Assembly (NCBI GenBank): GCA_037447655.1
Contig: JBBHKE010000880.1
Location: forward strand, 279,934-343,933
Direction: 5' to 3'
Source: Zygnema cylindricum
Lineage: Eukaryota > Streptophyta > Zygnematophyceae > Zygnematales > Zygnemataceae
Length of the DNA stretch: 64,000 nucleotides
Position numbers and translations under genes: made by a program. Below the pieces are notes generated by a model. The model did no database searches. It saw only the letters and a program-made list of their open reading frames with translations, and had not been told where the DNA came from. Position 1 is the stretch's first letter. The number at the start of each line of letters is the position of its first letter. This document shows, piece after piece, positions 35,425 through 47,082 of the stretch.

Positions 35425-36300
35425 ATATTGCTTCATAACGTACATTATGTGTTAGTGCTTTATAACTTGGTCTCACTTTTACCAATTTCAAAGCCCTGTT
35501 GGATTTTCATGGATCAAGATTTTTCGTTGATGAGATTGATAAGATATATGAATTATTTTGCATCTTGATTATATTGGCAGCTAAAATTTACTCGGTTCAC
35601 AAAATAGAAGTGGTCATATCTTGAAAATCACCTTTGAAGCATTATGGCATTGAACATGTAGCTGCAATTTTCTAGCTTCAAGGTTTTTTACTTGTTTGTT
35701 GTTTCAACAGAAAGTGCGAAGTCCTTTTGACAAGTTAATTTGAATGTCAAATATTGATGGTAATGGCAACTCACAAAGTCCTTTTGACAAGTTAATTTGA
35801 ATGTCAAATATTGATGGTAATGGCAACTCACTCAGCCTTCTGTGTGCGATTCCCAAATCAGATGTGGCTTGCTTTGACTGAATAGGGTTTGCCACAAATT
35901 GATTCACATTGCTTTTCATTTTTAAATATTCATCTAATTAGTATAATTCCAAGTTATTTTCAACCATCGATCAAACTGTTCCTTGTATCTAGCGTGTGTC
36001 ATTTGGTGAAAGTTTAGAAGGCCAATTAGGAAGTTCTTCGTTTTATAGTGCACCTTCCTTTAGTAAGTTATAACCTATTTTTAAACTTTCGTTTCCAAAA
36101 TAACTTTTGCAAGAGAGGCAATGACTAAATGGCTAATGTTTGCTTGAACATAGGATGAAATGGATGGCACGTTAGAATACAAAATAGACAAAAAAAAGTT
36201 TTTTTTTCATGCATTATTTTGTCACATGATCGTATATCTCTTCAAATTTGGAAGGTTCTTATTTTTTAAGATCATGAGGATTTAGGTGAGTTTTTAATAA
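35425..36300 (+). pseudogene. Decayed duplicate of TCF25 intron 2 end and exon 3 start
   Basis: The segment matches ~33160-34010: 'ttggtctcacttttaccaatttca', the 'ttggattttcatggatcaagattt' block and 'cctttagtaagttataacctatttttaaac' all recur in order. From ~36121 it matches the start of exon 3 (EMDG.LEYKIDK...FFHALF.H) but with stops, a lost splice AG (GGCAC in place of GGCAG) and deletions; homology fades by 36300. A private 57-bp tandem duplication is at ~35720-35833. It cannot encode a product. Confidence 0.85.
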
Positions 36301-37404
36301 GCACACATTTTCGTGGAAACCAAGCAAATTTTCTTGCCTTTGTTGTGCATATTTTTTTTTCCGTTTGTTTCTTTCTTTTTCTGTTTGTTTATGTTTTTGT
36401 TTGTTTCTGAGTTTGCCAATTGTCAATTCCTTGCAGGTGAGTGTGGTTCGGTCTCCTGTTTCGGTTTTGTTTGCAACACACCTCAAATAACATGTATGTT
36501 TTACATGTTTTTTTTTGTTTACCTTTCAAAATATTTTTGTTTGTACTGTACTTTCAGTATCTGTTTCCTTGTGCAATTATCAATTCTTCAGTTTTAGTTT
36601 TCAGTTTCATTTATAGGATTTGTTTTATATTTAATGTGTCCCAATTTCATGTGCAGTGTACGCTGAGTGCAATCTGTTAAGTTACAGTTCTAATTGTTGT
36701 TTATGCAAGAAGGTAACAACGGTTATTTTTAAAACTGCAAATTAAACTGCATTAAGCCTTGAGATGTGAAATATTTTTTACTTTTTTTGTTTTCTGATTA
36801 ACTTTATGATTGTTTTTTCTTTTTATCTCTATATAGTAGTTTGTGTGAAGTTTATCATATGTTTTTTTTTTTTTAATGTCTGTTTTATGTTTTACTTTTG
36901 AAATTGATCCTTTTTTGTTTGTCTATTTCCTTATTTTTACATGTTTGGGAAAGTTTGTATTAAAATCATATTTTTTTGTTAATTCATTTGTTTATTAATG
37001 TTTATTTATTTATTTTTATTCAGGTGTAAGTTTTTTTTTTTTCGACTTTTGGGAGTTCTATTTTAGATAAGCTCATTATGACACCAAAACCTTTTTTTCA
37101 ATAACATGTTACAGGGTTTGGGTTTGTTTGTTTCGTGCTCTTTCCTTAATATTGTTTGGTTGTGAATCTAAATAATCTTATGTAAAAAAGGTAATTATTA
37201 GTTATTTATTTTGTCATTGGGATGAGCATGCTATTTCTATTTGTTGTAGACATGGCATTCAATTCATAGACTTAAATCATTATCTAACGTATATGTCGGT
37301 TGAAAAAGTTTAGGGAAGTTGTGGTGAAGTTCGTCTTGCTGCAATAATTTTTGATATTGTTTTTCATATTTGGAATGCTAATTTTTCTAGAGCATTGTCT
37401 GCTC
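36301..37404. other. T-rich non-coding stretch
   Basis: Very T-rich (TTTGTTT runs), with short frames that only reflect composition. No gene. Confidence 0.45.
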
Positions 37405-37574
37405 CTAGTGAATGATGGGCTGATGATGATGACCATGATGATGATGATGATGTAATGATAATGATAATGATGATGATGATGATGATGATGTTGACGATGT
37501 TAATGACGCTGATGATGATGAGGATGATGATGTAATGATAATGATGATGATGATGATGATGATGTTAACGATGG

Positions 37575-37630
<56 letters not shown>

Positions 37631-37857
37631 TTGACGATGTTAATGACGCTGATGATGATGAGGATGATGATGTAATGATAATGATGATGATGATGATGAT
37701 GTTAACGATGGTGATGATGATGATGATGACGATGATGATGATGATGACGATCATGATGATGTAATGATGATGATGGTGTTGATGATGATGATGTAATGAT
37801 GATGATGATGATTACGATGATGATGATGACGATGATGTTGGCGATGATGTTGACGAC

Positions 37858-37888
<31 letters not shown>

Positions 37889-38108
37889 TAATGATGATCA
37901 TGATGGTAATGTATTGATGATGATGATGATGATGTAGACGATGATGATGTTAACGACGATGATGATGATGATGATGATGATCATGATGATGATGATGTAA
38001 TGATGATGATGATATTGATGTTACGATAATGATGATGATGATGTTGATAAGTATGATGATGATGATGTTCACCGTGATGATGATGATGATGAGGATGATG
38101 ACGATAAC

Positions 38109-38141
<33 letters not shown>

Positions 38142-38281
38142 AATGATGATAATAATGATGATGATGATGATGATGAAGTTGATGATGATGATGATGATGA
38201 TGTTGTTGTTGATGATGATGATGATGATGTAATGATGATGATGATGTAATGATGATGATAATGATGATGATGATGATGATG

Positions 38282-38327
<46 letters not shown>

Positions 38328-38382
38328 CGATGTTGTTGACGATGTTGATGACGATGGTGATGATGATGATGATTATGATGAC

Positions 38383-38414
<32 letters not shown>

Positions 38415-38690
38415 AATGATGATGATGATGTTGACGATGTTGACGATAATGATGTTGACAACGATGATGACGATAATGATCATGATCATGATGATGTAAT
38501 GATGATGATGATCATGTATCACTAAAACAAAGTATTCAAAGTATTTGTTTTATATTTCAAAAAAAAAATGATGATGATGATGTAATGATGATGTAATCAA
38601 AATATCACCAAAACAAAGTATTCAAAGTATTTGTATTGTATTTCAAAAAAAAAAAAATATGATGATGATGTAATGATGATGTTGATGATG
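37405..38690. repeat. Long (GAT)n microsatellite, ~1.28 kb
   Basis: Almost pure ATG/GAT trinucleotides with GTAATGATG, GTTGACGATG and GTTAACGATG interruptions, some in higher-order units of ~130 bp (compare 37490-37560 with 37620-37690). Open frames across it are poly-Met, poly-Ser or poly-His artefacts. Confidence 0.95.
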
Positions 38691-38765
38691 ATGATGATGT
38701 AATCAAAGTATCACCAAAACAAAGTATTCAAAGTATTTGTATTGTATTTAAAAAAAAAAAAAAAA
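38515..38765. repeat. Three ~85-110 bp tandem units at the edge of the GAT array
   Basis: Each unit has 'tatcac.aaaacaaagtattcaaagtatttg', an A run and a short GATGATG-GTAATG piece. Confidence 0.85.
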
Positions 38766-38869
38766 ACCAATATCTGTAATGCTAGTCATATAAAAAAAAA
38801 CAAAGTAATCAAGTTTCATCGAAACATGGTAGTCAAGTATTTGTGTTGTATTTAAAAAAGTATATATAT

Positions 38870-39415
38870 ACCAATGTTTGTAGTGTTGGTCAGCCTTTGA
38901 GCTGATAATGATGTTCAACAACTTTCTTGGTCTTTAGACTAAGTTGGTTGATCGAAAAAACAAAAAAAATAAAAATCAAAGTAACAATGTAATCTAACAA
39001 ACAAATATAATAAATGAAAACAAGTGTTTGTAATGTTGGTCAACCTCCGAGCTAATAGTGATGTTTATGCAACCTTCTAAGTCTTAGGACTAAGTTGGTT
39101 GACCACAAAAAAAAAAAAAAAAACAAAGTAATCAAAGTAATCAATCTACTGTAATAAAAAATAAAATTAATAAATAGTAAGTGATTGTAATGTTAGTCAG
39201 CCTTTGAGCTGATAATGATGTTTATGCAACCATTTGGGTCTTCGACTAAGGTGCTTGATCGAAAACAAAACAAAGCACTTCAAGTAATCAATATATTCTA
39301 ACAATTAAAAAATGTAAAAGAAAATACGTGTTTATAGTGTTATTCAGCCATCGAGCTGATAATGATGTTGTTCCAACCATCTGGGTCTTTGGACTAAGTT
39401 AATTGAATCCTAGTT
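38870..39415 (+). repeat. Four-copy ~150 bp tandem repeat
   Basis: Units start near 38877, 39025, 39183 and 39330 with 'tgtttgtaatgttggtcagcc'. Each contains GAGCTGATAATGATGTT and a 'gggtcttnggactaagttggttga' block. The A-rich spacers vary while the ~85-bp core is conserved. Confidence 0.8.
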
Positions 39416-39925
39416 AAGTCTGATGCTTTTTTTTTCTTTTTTTTTTTTTGTTATGTTTTCATTCGTTTCTTGCGTTTTTGTTGTGTAATCAAGGTTGTAT
39501 TGTGGTTATTTATTTTGTTTGTCTCTTTTTTGTTTTCTTCTTTTGTGATAATAGGTATTGAAAAAAAATATATATAAAAAATATATATGCAACACCTTAA
39601 TATAAAATAAACAAAAATCATTCGTATTCCGTTTAAAAGAATAATGGTTGAATAATGCTAATGGTTCAATGTGTATTATAGATTTAACATTAAATAAATT
39701 AATACTACATTTTATATTCAGTCCATTCATTCATATCGTTCAGTAGATTGAGATTGAATGCTCAAATTAATGTGAAACTTCTACGCTTAATCAAACCCCC
39801 TACATGAACGAAACGCGAATTAAACCATCAACTTGGCATCGTCATGGTCTTTACCATGTACAATGTGATAGTACAGTGCGTACCATGTTCAAACATCGTA
39901 GGTGACGTCAACACTGAAATTACGG
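39416..39925. other. Non-coding stretch
   Basis: AT-rich, no gene recognised. Confidence 0.35.
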
Positions 39926-40599
39926 TACACCGTGAATCGTAATTAGAATAAAGAAAAAATTAGAGTTAAAAATCAAAAAAATAACAATTAGAGTTATAAA
40001 CGCTAATTATTGTGATAAAACCTTTACAAATAGACTCTAATTTATTTAAGTACTCTATATTAGGTTACGTCGGCAATAATTATCCGTGTTGTAGTTATGA
40101 ACACTAAATTATGTAGATATACAAAAACCGTTAGTCCGTATATTTAGCTGTCATTATGACGTTAGTACGATTTGGCCTATATATATATACCATTTGTCTC
40201 AACTCATACTATTTTCGTTTAGCTATAATTATTTCACATGTAAATTCATGTGAATTTTCAAACGGACGACAATGTTGTCGACGAACGGAAATATGCGAAC
40301 GGGTTTTTATTGATGCCATTTTTTTTTTTTGTTTAGTGCAATTTCACATGCGATCGCGAATGTATTAAATTATTACTTGTACCTTTTTACTTATAAAAGT
40401 ACAATTTTGCACAGTCAGACGTTGTCCGTACTCCACACTATTTAAAACGAACCTATAATAGAATTTTTTACGTTAATTAAATTTTACCTTAAATATTATA
40501 ATGAAAAAATTCGAATCACTAACTCTATTTAACGTGATAGAGTCGAAATTTAGGGCGACCCAATTAGCGTTATTTACTCGAATTAGGATTCGCTGTGTA
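39926..40599. mobile_element. Long T2 element (~674 bp)
   Basis: TA/CACCGTGAATCGTAATTAG and the weaker inverse CGAATTAGGATTCGCTGTG/TA. The interior includes, inverted, the 'gtacctttttac' and 'cacactatttaaaac' blocks of the other long T2 copies. Confidence 0.6.
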
Positions 40600-40604
40600 G
40601 TGTG

Positions 40605-41000
40605 CGGATATTGAGAACACGACAACGTGGCGTGATGTGACGTGATCTCACGCGCCAAAAATAAAAGTGCGATACTGTACGTTACTGTACTGGTATAGAT
40701 TAAACGACACATCGTACGTCACGCCAACACTGAAATAACAATAGTTTATGGTTATTGAGAAAACGACAATTTGTCGTTATGTGACGGGATCGCACGCACA
40801 AAATTTAAAATTACGATACTGTACGTTATCTAACCGATATTGATATCACGTAATTTTGACAAGTACAGATATTGAGAAAACGACAACATGGTGTGATGTA
40901 AGGGATCGCACGCGCAAAATTTTAAAGTACGATACTGTCATACTTGTTCGATACCCATACTGTACGTTACTCAACCGATATTGATATCACGACATTTTGG
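40605..41000. repeat. Three diverged ~120-140 bp tandem repeats
   Basis: Each unit begins 'gatattgagaaaacgacaa' (about 40607, 40752, 40866) and continues with 'gtgacg.gatc.cacgcgc.aaaatt' and 'tacgatactgtacgtta'. Confidence 0.75.
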
Positions 41001-41112
41001 CGTGACATTGATTTTGTTTGGCCTTTTATCATACCTATACAACCACGTGAAATACAACAAATAGGATTGTTCCACGTGTCACTTTTCATTTCATGAAAAT
41101 AGAACATGACAA

Positions 41113-41275
41113 AGCCAATCAAAACTCAAATCATTCAACGGCTCAAGATCTTACACAAAAACAATCGACGATCAATTTTCGTTGTCGCCAAGACGCCAAT
41201 CAAAACTCAAAACACTCAACAGCTCAAGATCTTACACAACAAATATCAACGGTCAATTATCGTTGTCACCAGATA
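41113..41275 (+). repeat. Tandem duplication, ~80 bp unit
   Basis: Two units with 'caatcaaaactcaaa' and 'gctcaagatcttacacaa', ending 'cgttgtc.cca'. Confidence 0.85.
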
Positions 41276-41376
41276 CGAATGCAACTACAATGTTTTGCCC
41301 TTTAAAAAAAAAACAAAAAAAAAACAAAAACAACGTAAATTGGATATTTTTTTTTTTTTTTTTTTGTTGGGCCTAA

Positions 41377-41600
41377 GGGCGTGTCCCCATGTAAACGAGA
41401 CTTTGCAACGTAAGTTAGGATTTTAGCGCCAATTTTGTGATGTCTTTTTCAGAGTGTGTCTATGTCAATCATTACTTGTGCGTTCATTTCTTCGAATATG
41501 TGACAATTATAGACGTCAACAAAATGTGAGACAATCTACGAAACATAGTTCAAAAGTAAGTGACCGTACGCCCATACAACATGCCTATTGTACGCAAAAC
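41377..41600. mobile_element. T1 element left part, interrupted by Copia insertion
   Basis: TAA/GGGCGTGTCCCCATGTAAAC starts a T1 copy (compare its interior 'tcaatcattacttgtgcg' with 56095). The Copia LTR begins at 41601. A short matching T1 right end ('acacat..tatgccctta') remains just after the Copia element at 48190-48210, so most of the T1 interior is missing. Confidence 0.6.
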
Positions 41601-42198
41601 TGTAAATGTGTGACCTCCATTCGTACACAGAATGTCTAGCTTATGTGAAGCCTCTAGGATAGTATATGAACTTTTGACTTTGACAATGAATAAGTCCCAC
41701 CCTGGGACGAAAAAACTCTATCTGACTACACCTATATGTAGCGTGGACTCTTTTGAGTCCGCTGTAAAAAGAATCGTTGAATTTGCTCACCTGAGCATTA
41801 AGTTATGGTTGTTCAAAGACAACATATATATACAGATGGCCTTTGGGAGAGAGGGGATTTTTCAATATTTTTTTAAGTCCTGAAAAAATCCTAATAGCTA
41901 TTCTAAACCAATCAAAATTGAGTACCCTAATTATCGTACATATAAAGTACAAAAGCCGCCGTACTTTATGTATGGATAAATTCGGCACAACTCCCCGTCT
42001 GCCACGTGGCAAATAGGTCAACGTCATTCTGTCTTTTTCTCTTTCGACATCCAATAGGATGATGCCACGTGTCACTTCCTCCGATTTTGCCGAACTGCTC
42101 CCATATAGTCGTTCCGGCATACGGGTACTCATACGTGCCGTTTGTTCTTTATACGGCGATCGATTTCAGCCGTTGGATCTGACGGTGCCGAATTAATG

Positions 42199-42272
42199 TT
42201 GACCATTGAATTTCACCGGTCAATGTTCCGTGTTGACCGTTGAATTTCCACGGTCAACAATCCGTGTTGACC
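42199..42272. promoter_or_regulatory. Cluster of five TTGACC/GGTCAA motifs in LTR
   Basis: TTGACC occurs at 42199, 42233 and 42267, and GGTCAA at 42218 and 42252, evenly spaced at about 14-19 bp. TTGAC is the core of plant W-boxes bound by WRKY factors. The other LTR (47680-47757) keeps the layout with some mutated copies. Confidence 0.45.
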
Positions 42273-42489
42273 GCTTATAATTCATTCTCGCTTTGCAAAC
42301 TGTCGATCGCGACATTTAATTTCGTCCGTCAATAATAAATGTTTGTTTCATTTATTTCGTGCGGTAATGCATTTCGTGCCGTACTACACGTTCCATGTTG
42401 CGTTTTGTTTCGTAAGAAGTTAAATGAAATATGCCATAGATTTAACTTTAGATAACTATCAAATAAAACAGATGCAACAAAAACATCAA

Positions 42490-42560
42490 GACCTAATAGA
42501 TAAGGCAGGCGCCTATTTTGTACGGCCTCCGTCCGGTGATTAAAAGAGCAAAGCCTGTCT
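42490..42560 (+). promoter_or_regulatory. tRNA-like module, antisense in Copia 3' LTR
   Basis: The D-arm-like GACCTAATAGATAAGGC resembles the D arm of eukaryotic tRNA-Arg. About 50 nt later AGCAAAGCCTG marks the remains of a T arm. The right LTR copy at 47971 is better preserved. Confidence 0.4.
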
Positions 42561-42712
42561 TTAACAATTTAAATTTTGTAGGAGCTTTGTCTTCTGTCTA
42601 TCCTCTCATCTGTCTAAGGCATCCATGGCTGCCTGTCAATTCTCAGTGACTACCACAAGTATGAGAACTGCTGGACTCAAAAAGGTAGAATACAAATTAT
42701 CACTTTTCAACA

Positions 42713-42725
42713 CTCCCCTTATTTT
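42713..42725 (-). promoter_or_regulatory. Polypurine tract of minus-strand Copia element
   Basis: On the minus strand AAAATAAGGGGAG directly precedes the 3' LTR, identical to the tract at 55029-55041 in the plus-strand element. Confidence 0.8.
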
Positions 42726-45700
42726 CTAGTCTATCTTTTCTTTCATTCCACACTTCTCCCTAAAAAATTTTAAATTGGGAGAAAACACCGGCTTAGTTAT
42801 CATATCTGCTACCATATCTCCATCTGGTTTATATTCCAAACCAATTATTTTATTCTCAACCTTCTCCCAAACAAAGCTCAAACGAATATCTATATGTTTT
42901 TATTTAAAGTGATGCTTAGCGTTTGCTGCAATTGCAATCGCAGCTTGATTGTCACAAAATATTTTTTGCACTCTGCTCTTCATATATCCTAATTGTTGAA
43001 GAAAAAATTTTACCCACATCAATTCTTTCACAGCCGAACACGAGGCCATATACTCAACCTCCATGGTGGACTGAGCAATCACCTTTTGTTGCTTACAACT
43101 CCAATAGCAAGCCCTATTCCCAACATACAATACATACCCAGAGGTACACCTCCTCATCGAAGCATCCCCATAATTAGCATCACTCCAAGTGGTGATGTCA
43201 GTATTATCCCCTCCCAAATGAAACCATAGATCTCTTGTTCCTATCAAGTACCGCATGACCCTTTTGGTCGTTTCCCAATCTTTCTTCATAGGATCATTCA
43301 GACTCCTACTTAATACTCCCACAGCTGGAGCTATATCAAGACGAGTACAATTCATAATGTATATCAAACTACCGACAACCTGTGAGTACGGAATAGTTTG
43401 CATGAACTTGCTTTCCTCAGGTCTTAGCTCATTATCCAAGATCAAGACTCCCTCTTCTGAGCTTCCCTCATTTCCTTTCTTAAGTCCATTGGAGTCGTAC
43501 AACTGTTTGCTTTTTCCATTTGAAAATTTTCAAGCATATTCCCAATTGTTTCTTTTTGAGTTAGCCTATTTGTTTTCTTTTCTCTAACTCTCTCCATTTG
43601 AATTCCAAAAATGTACTTTGCCTCTCCCAAATCTTTCATTTCAAATCAACCTTTTAGATCCTTTTTCAATCTATTAATTTTCTCCATTGATTTTCTCAAA
43701 ACAAGCAAATCATCAACAAATATGGCAATGAAAATTATACCTTCCTCGTCCTCAAATAAATAGATAGAATGATACGAACTGATTCGAATATATCCCAAAC
43801 TCGTCAAAAACTCGTCTAGTTTTTTGTTCCGTTGGGGTAGAGCTTGCTTTAGTCCATAAAGTGACTTTATCAATCTGCACACCTTGCTTTCCTCTCTTTT
43901 CTCCACAAATCCTTTTGATTGTCACATGAAGATCTCTTCTTCCAATTCTCCGTGTAAGAAAACGGTTTTGATGTCCATCTGGTGCACTTCCATGTCTTCC
44001 GCTGCCGCGAGACTAAGTAGAATCTGGACGGAGGGGAATCTAACAACCAGAGCAAAAGTCTCCTCATAATCGATCCCCTCCTTCTGTGTGAACCCCTTTG
44101 CCACTAATCTGGCCTTGTATCGCTCGATAGTTTTATCTGGTTTGAGCTTCAACTTAAATGCCCACTTGTATCTTATTGGCTTTCTATCCGACGGACAATC
44201 CACCAACTCCCAAGTGTTTGCTTCCATAATGGAAGCCATCTCATCATTGATAGTTGTCACCCATCTACCACCTTCCGGACTATTAAGTGCTTCCGAGTAA
44301 GTCTGGGGTTCGCTCAAATGTGATAGCTTAGTTACCTTATTGTACACTTGTTACTCTTGAAGTCTCTTGCTGCTTCTCCTTCCTCCCTCAAATTTTGACG
44401 CTGGGATGGAGGGTAATCTCGGGTTTCTCCGAAGAACTTCACCTTCTCCCTTATCTGTGGAGTCCATCTCCGATCGTTCATCGTCTATTTCTAGTCTTTC
44501 CTTGTTTTCTTCCTCGGTTTGAATTGGAAGTTGTGACTTCAAAAGAGGGTCACTCTCTGTCCGATTTTTCTCTTCCTCTGCAAGGTCAGGCTAAACCGGA
44601 GTTGTGTTAGTAGAATCTGAATATAACTCACTTTCGGATTCAATTCTAATTCTGACCGGTTTAGTGTACTTAAAGGGATCAATGGATTTTCCTTCATCCA
44701 TAACTACCAAGTGTTTTCCTAGAATTATGTCTTCTCTTCCGAGATCATAAACTCTATACTCTTTTACGTTCTTATCATACCCAAGTAAGTATCCCGGCTT
44801 TCCTCTAGCATCTAACTTTTAATCAGTGTGTTTAAAGTAAACAATTGACTTCCAAACACCTTTAAGTGAGATATGTTAGGTTTTCTCCTGAACCATCTTT
44901 CATAAGGTATTTGACCTTTTACAGCTGATGTCAAGACTCTATTTTTAAGATATTTAGCACAATTCATAGCTTCTGCCCAAAAACTTTGCCTTATCTTTTT
45001 ATCTTTCAACATACTACGGGCACTACCACTTAATGTCTAATTTAGCCTCTCGGCTACACCATTTTGTTTTGGGTTCTTTTGGAAAACATTTGGTGTTGAA
45101 CCCCTTCCTCTTTCAAGTAATCCTCAAACTCATTAGAAGTGAATTTCCCCCCATTATCACTTCTCACTCTCTTTATAGGTGTCTCATGAAGCTTTTCACT
45201 CCATGATTTATATTCCTTAAAATAAGCCGAAGCCTCATATTTGTTTTTCATGAAATATACTCTAGAGTATCTAGACCAATCATCAGTGATAGTAAGCATA
45301 AATCTTTTCACTCCAACTGATGGCACTTTGACCAGTCCCCATATGACAGTATGAACCAAATCTAAAACCTTTTCACCCTTATATGTTGCGATTTTTGGAA
45401 AAGGCAATATGTGGGCTTTTCCTTGACCACACCCACTACAATCATCCAAAGTCTCATTATCACCAAAATGTATTCCCTCAACTACACCCATTTTCGTCAT
45501 TTCCTTTAATCTATCTAGATGCACATGTCCCAATCTTTTATGCCACATCATCAAATCACTTACAGCAGCATAGTAAACTCTCGTCTTTCCATTACTCAAA
45601 TTCAACCTAAACATTCCTTCGCTACCCTTTTCAGTTGTAAAGTACACTTTATTCTCATAGCTAGCAACAAAGACTTATTTTTTAGTACTGGTCTCAAAGC

Positions 45701-47078
45701 CCTTATCATCTAAGACCGACGTAGAGATAAGATTTTTTTTCAACTCCAGAATAAAAAAAAAAATAGAGAAAGTGACTATGGATGTCTTTCCATCAACTAA
45801 GTACTTCAGATCTACTGATCCCACTGAATTAGTGGTCACTATTCTCCCATCCCCACACTCTATCTCTAAAATAGGGATCTTTCTCATTTTGGTAAACAAT
45901 GGTTTTTCTCTACACATATACATAGAGGCTCATGATTGAATGATCCATCATTCTTCAAGAGCTTCTTTCAATCCACCGAAAGCACACTTTTGCCTCCTTG
46001 GAATCTCCGGCTTACCTTTCACCTCCAACTCCTCGTTGAGGAGAAGTTCTCAATCGTCATTATCGGCATCCTCTCCCACGACTTATGTTGCAATGAACGC
46101 CTTCTTTTTCCTTCCAGCTAGTTTTCCAATCGATTCCTCCTTTTATCTCAACTCCGTCAACTTAGTGCACTCCACCATGTAGTGTCCATGCTTCTTACAA
46201 AAATGGCAAAGCCCCTTCGGAGTCCTTGGTGCAGATCTGTCATGGTTTCCTCTTCCTCCTCCACCAAAGTTCCCATAAGGTTTCTTGGAATCCTTATCCC
46301 CCCAGTCAATACCGGTAGCCAATGCTTGAACACTCTTTTCTCTTATACGAATCTCAATTGTGCTTTCCCGAACCAAAATCATCCCCACAAAAGAATTTCA
46401 GATCCAAAGATGTTCTGACAAATCGTGGACCCTGTTAACAATGTTCTCATAATCATCTGGGAGTTTCATTAGCAAAGTGTTCACCTTCTCTTTCTCCATC
46501 TCCCTTTTCCCTGCACTTTCTAACTCCGTAAATAACCCAGCCAAATCATTACAGAAATCTTACATCTTTCCCCCTTTGTACACATATGCCTATACCTTGT
46601 GATCAGCCATCTTCTGCTGCTTAATCGTACTACTCTTGTAAATGTCGACAAGAGCTTCCCACAACTCGTGTGCCCTCTCCACATGAAGATGAGGTGTAGC
46701 CACTCATTGAGTGAGACGCCCAAGAATAAAATGAGTCGCCACGTTATTAATAAAATCCTATATTTCGGTATCATTTGCCTCTATTTTCTAGACAGGTGCT
46801 ACTAGAGCCGATCCACTAGCCATCAGTGTGATTATCTGCTTCCCTTTGTCTGACATGGTGCTTTTTGCAACATCCTCCCACCCCTCTGCCCCTGCAGATC
46901 CTCTAGTGAACCGAGATCTTCCAAACCTTGGTGGAACTCCCAATTTAGCGGATGGCCGACGCACACGGCCACTCACAATGCCCCACAACCGTTTTTAAAA
47001 CAATGCAACCCTCATGATGTTTTCCCAATAAATGAACCCTATTCCGTTAAAAATGGGCACCCTAGAGGGTAGGCCCAT
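42726..47078 (-). pseudogene. Copia gag-pol of minus-strand element, multiply broken
   Basis: Reading leftward: gag start at the ATG in the primer-binding site (47078), with an early in-frame stop near 46993; gag pieces 46988-46520; CCHC knuckle (CHFCKKHGHYMVEC, ~46200); protease region 45923-45675. Integrase with HKRLGH..., CSGCGQGKAH and RSDNGGKF is at 45647-45054; integrase tail at 45012-44812. RT with KAFTQKEGIDYEETFA-type motifs and FVDDLLVL is at 44347-43646; RNase H with WSDANYG and STMEVEYMASC at 43502-42900. At least eight frame breaks are evident. A stop near 45922 replaces the residues around the protease active-site DSG. Confidence 0.85.
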
Positions 47079-47082
47079 AACT
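47068..47082 (-). promoter_or_regulatory. Primer-binding site of minus-strand Copia element
   Basis: Minus-strand AGTTATGGGCCTACC, immediately inside the 5' LTR, is a two-mismatch form of GGTTATGGGCCCACC at 50689. It keeps the in-frame ATG. Confidence 0.7.

Larger units (their letters stand above)
41601..42712 (-). repeat. 3' LTR of minus-strand Copia element
   Basis: On the minus strand it starts TGTTGAAAAGTGATA, directly after the polypurine tract, and ends in 'cacatttaca'. It shares its whole length with 47083-48193. It contains the five-motif TTGACC cluster (42199-42272) and the tRNA-like module at 42490-42560. Confidence 0.85.

Noticed and set aside
37500-38461. Long open frames across the GAT array (poly-Met, poly-Ser, poly-His)
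   Set aside because: They only reflect trinucleotide composition, which has no stop in several frames.
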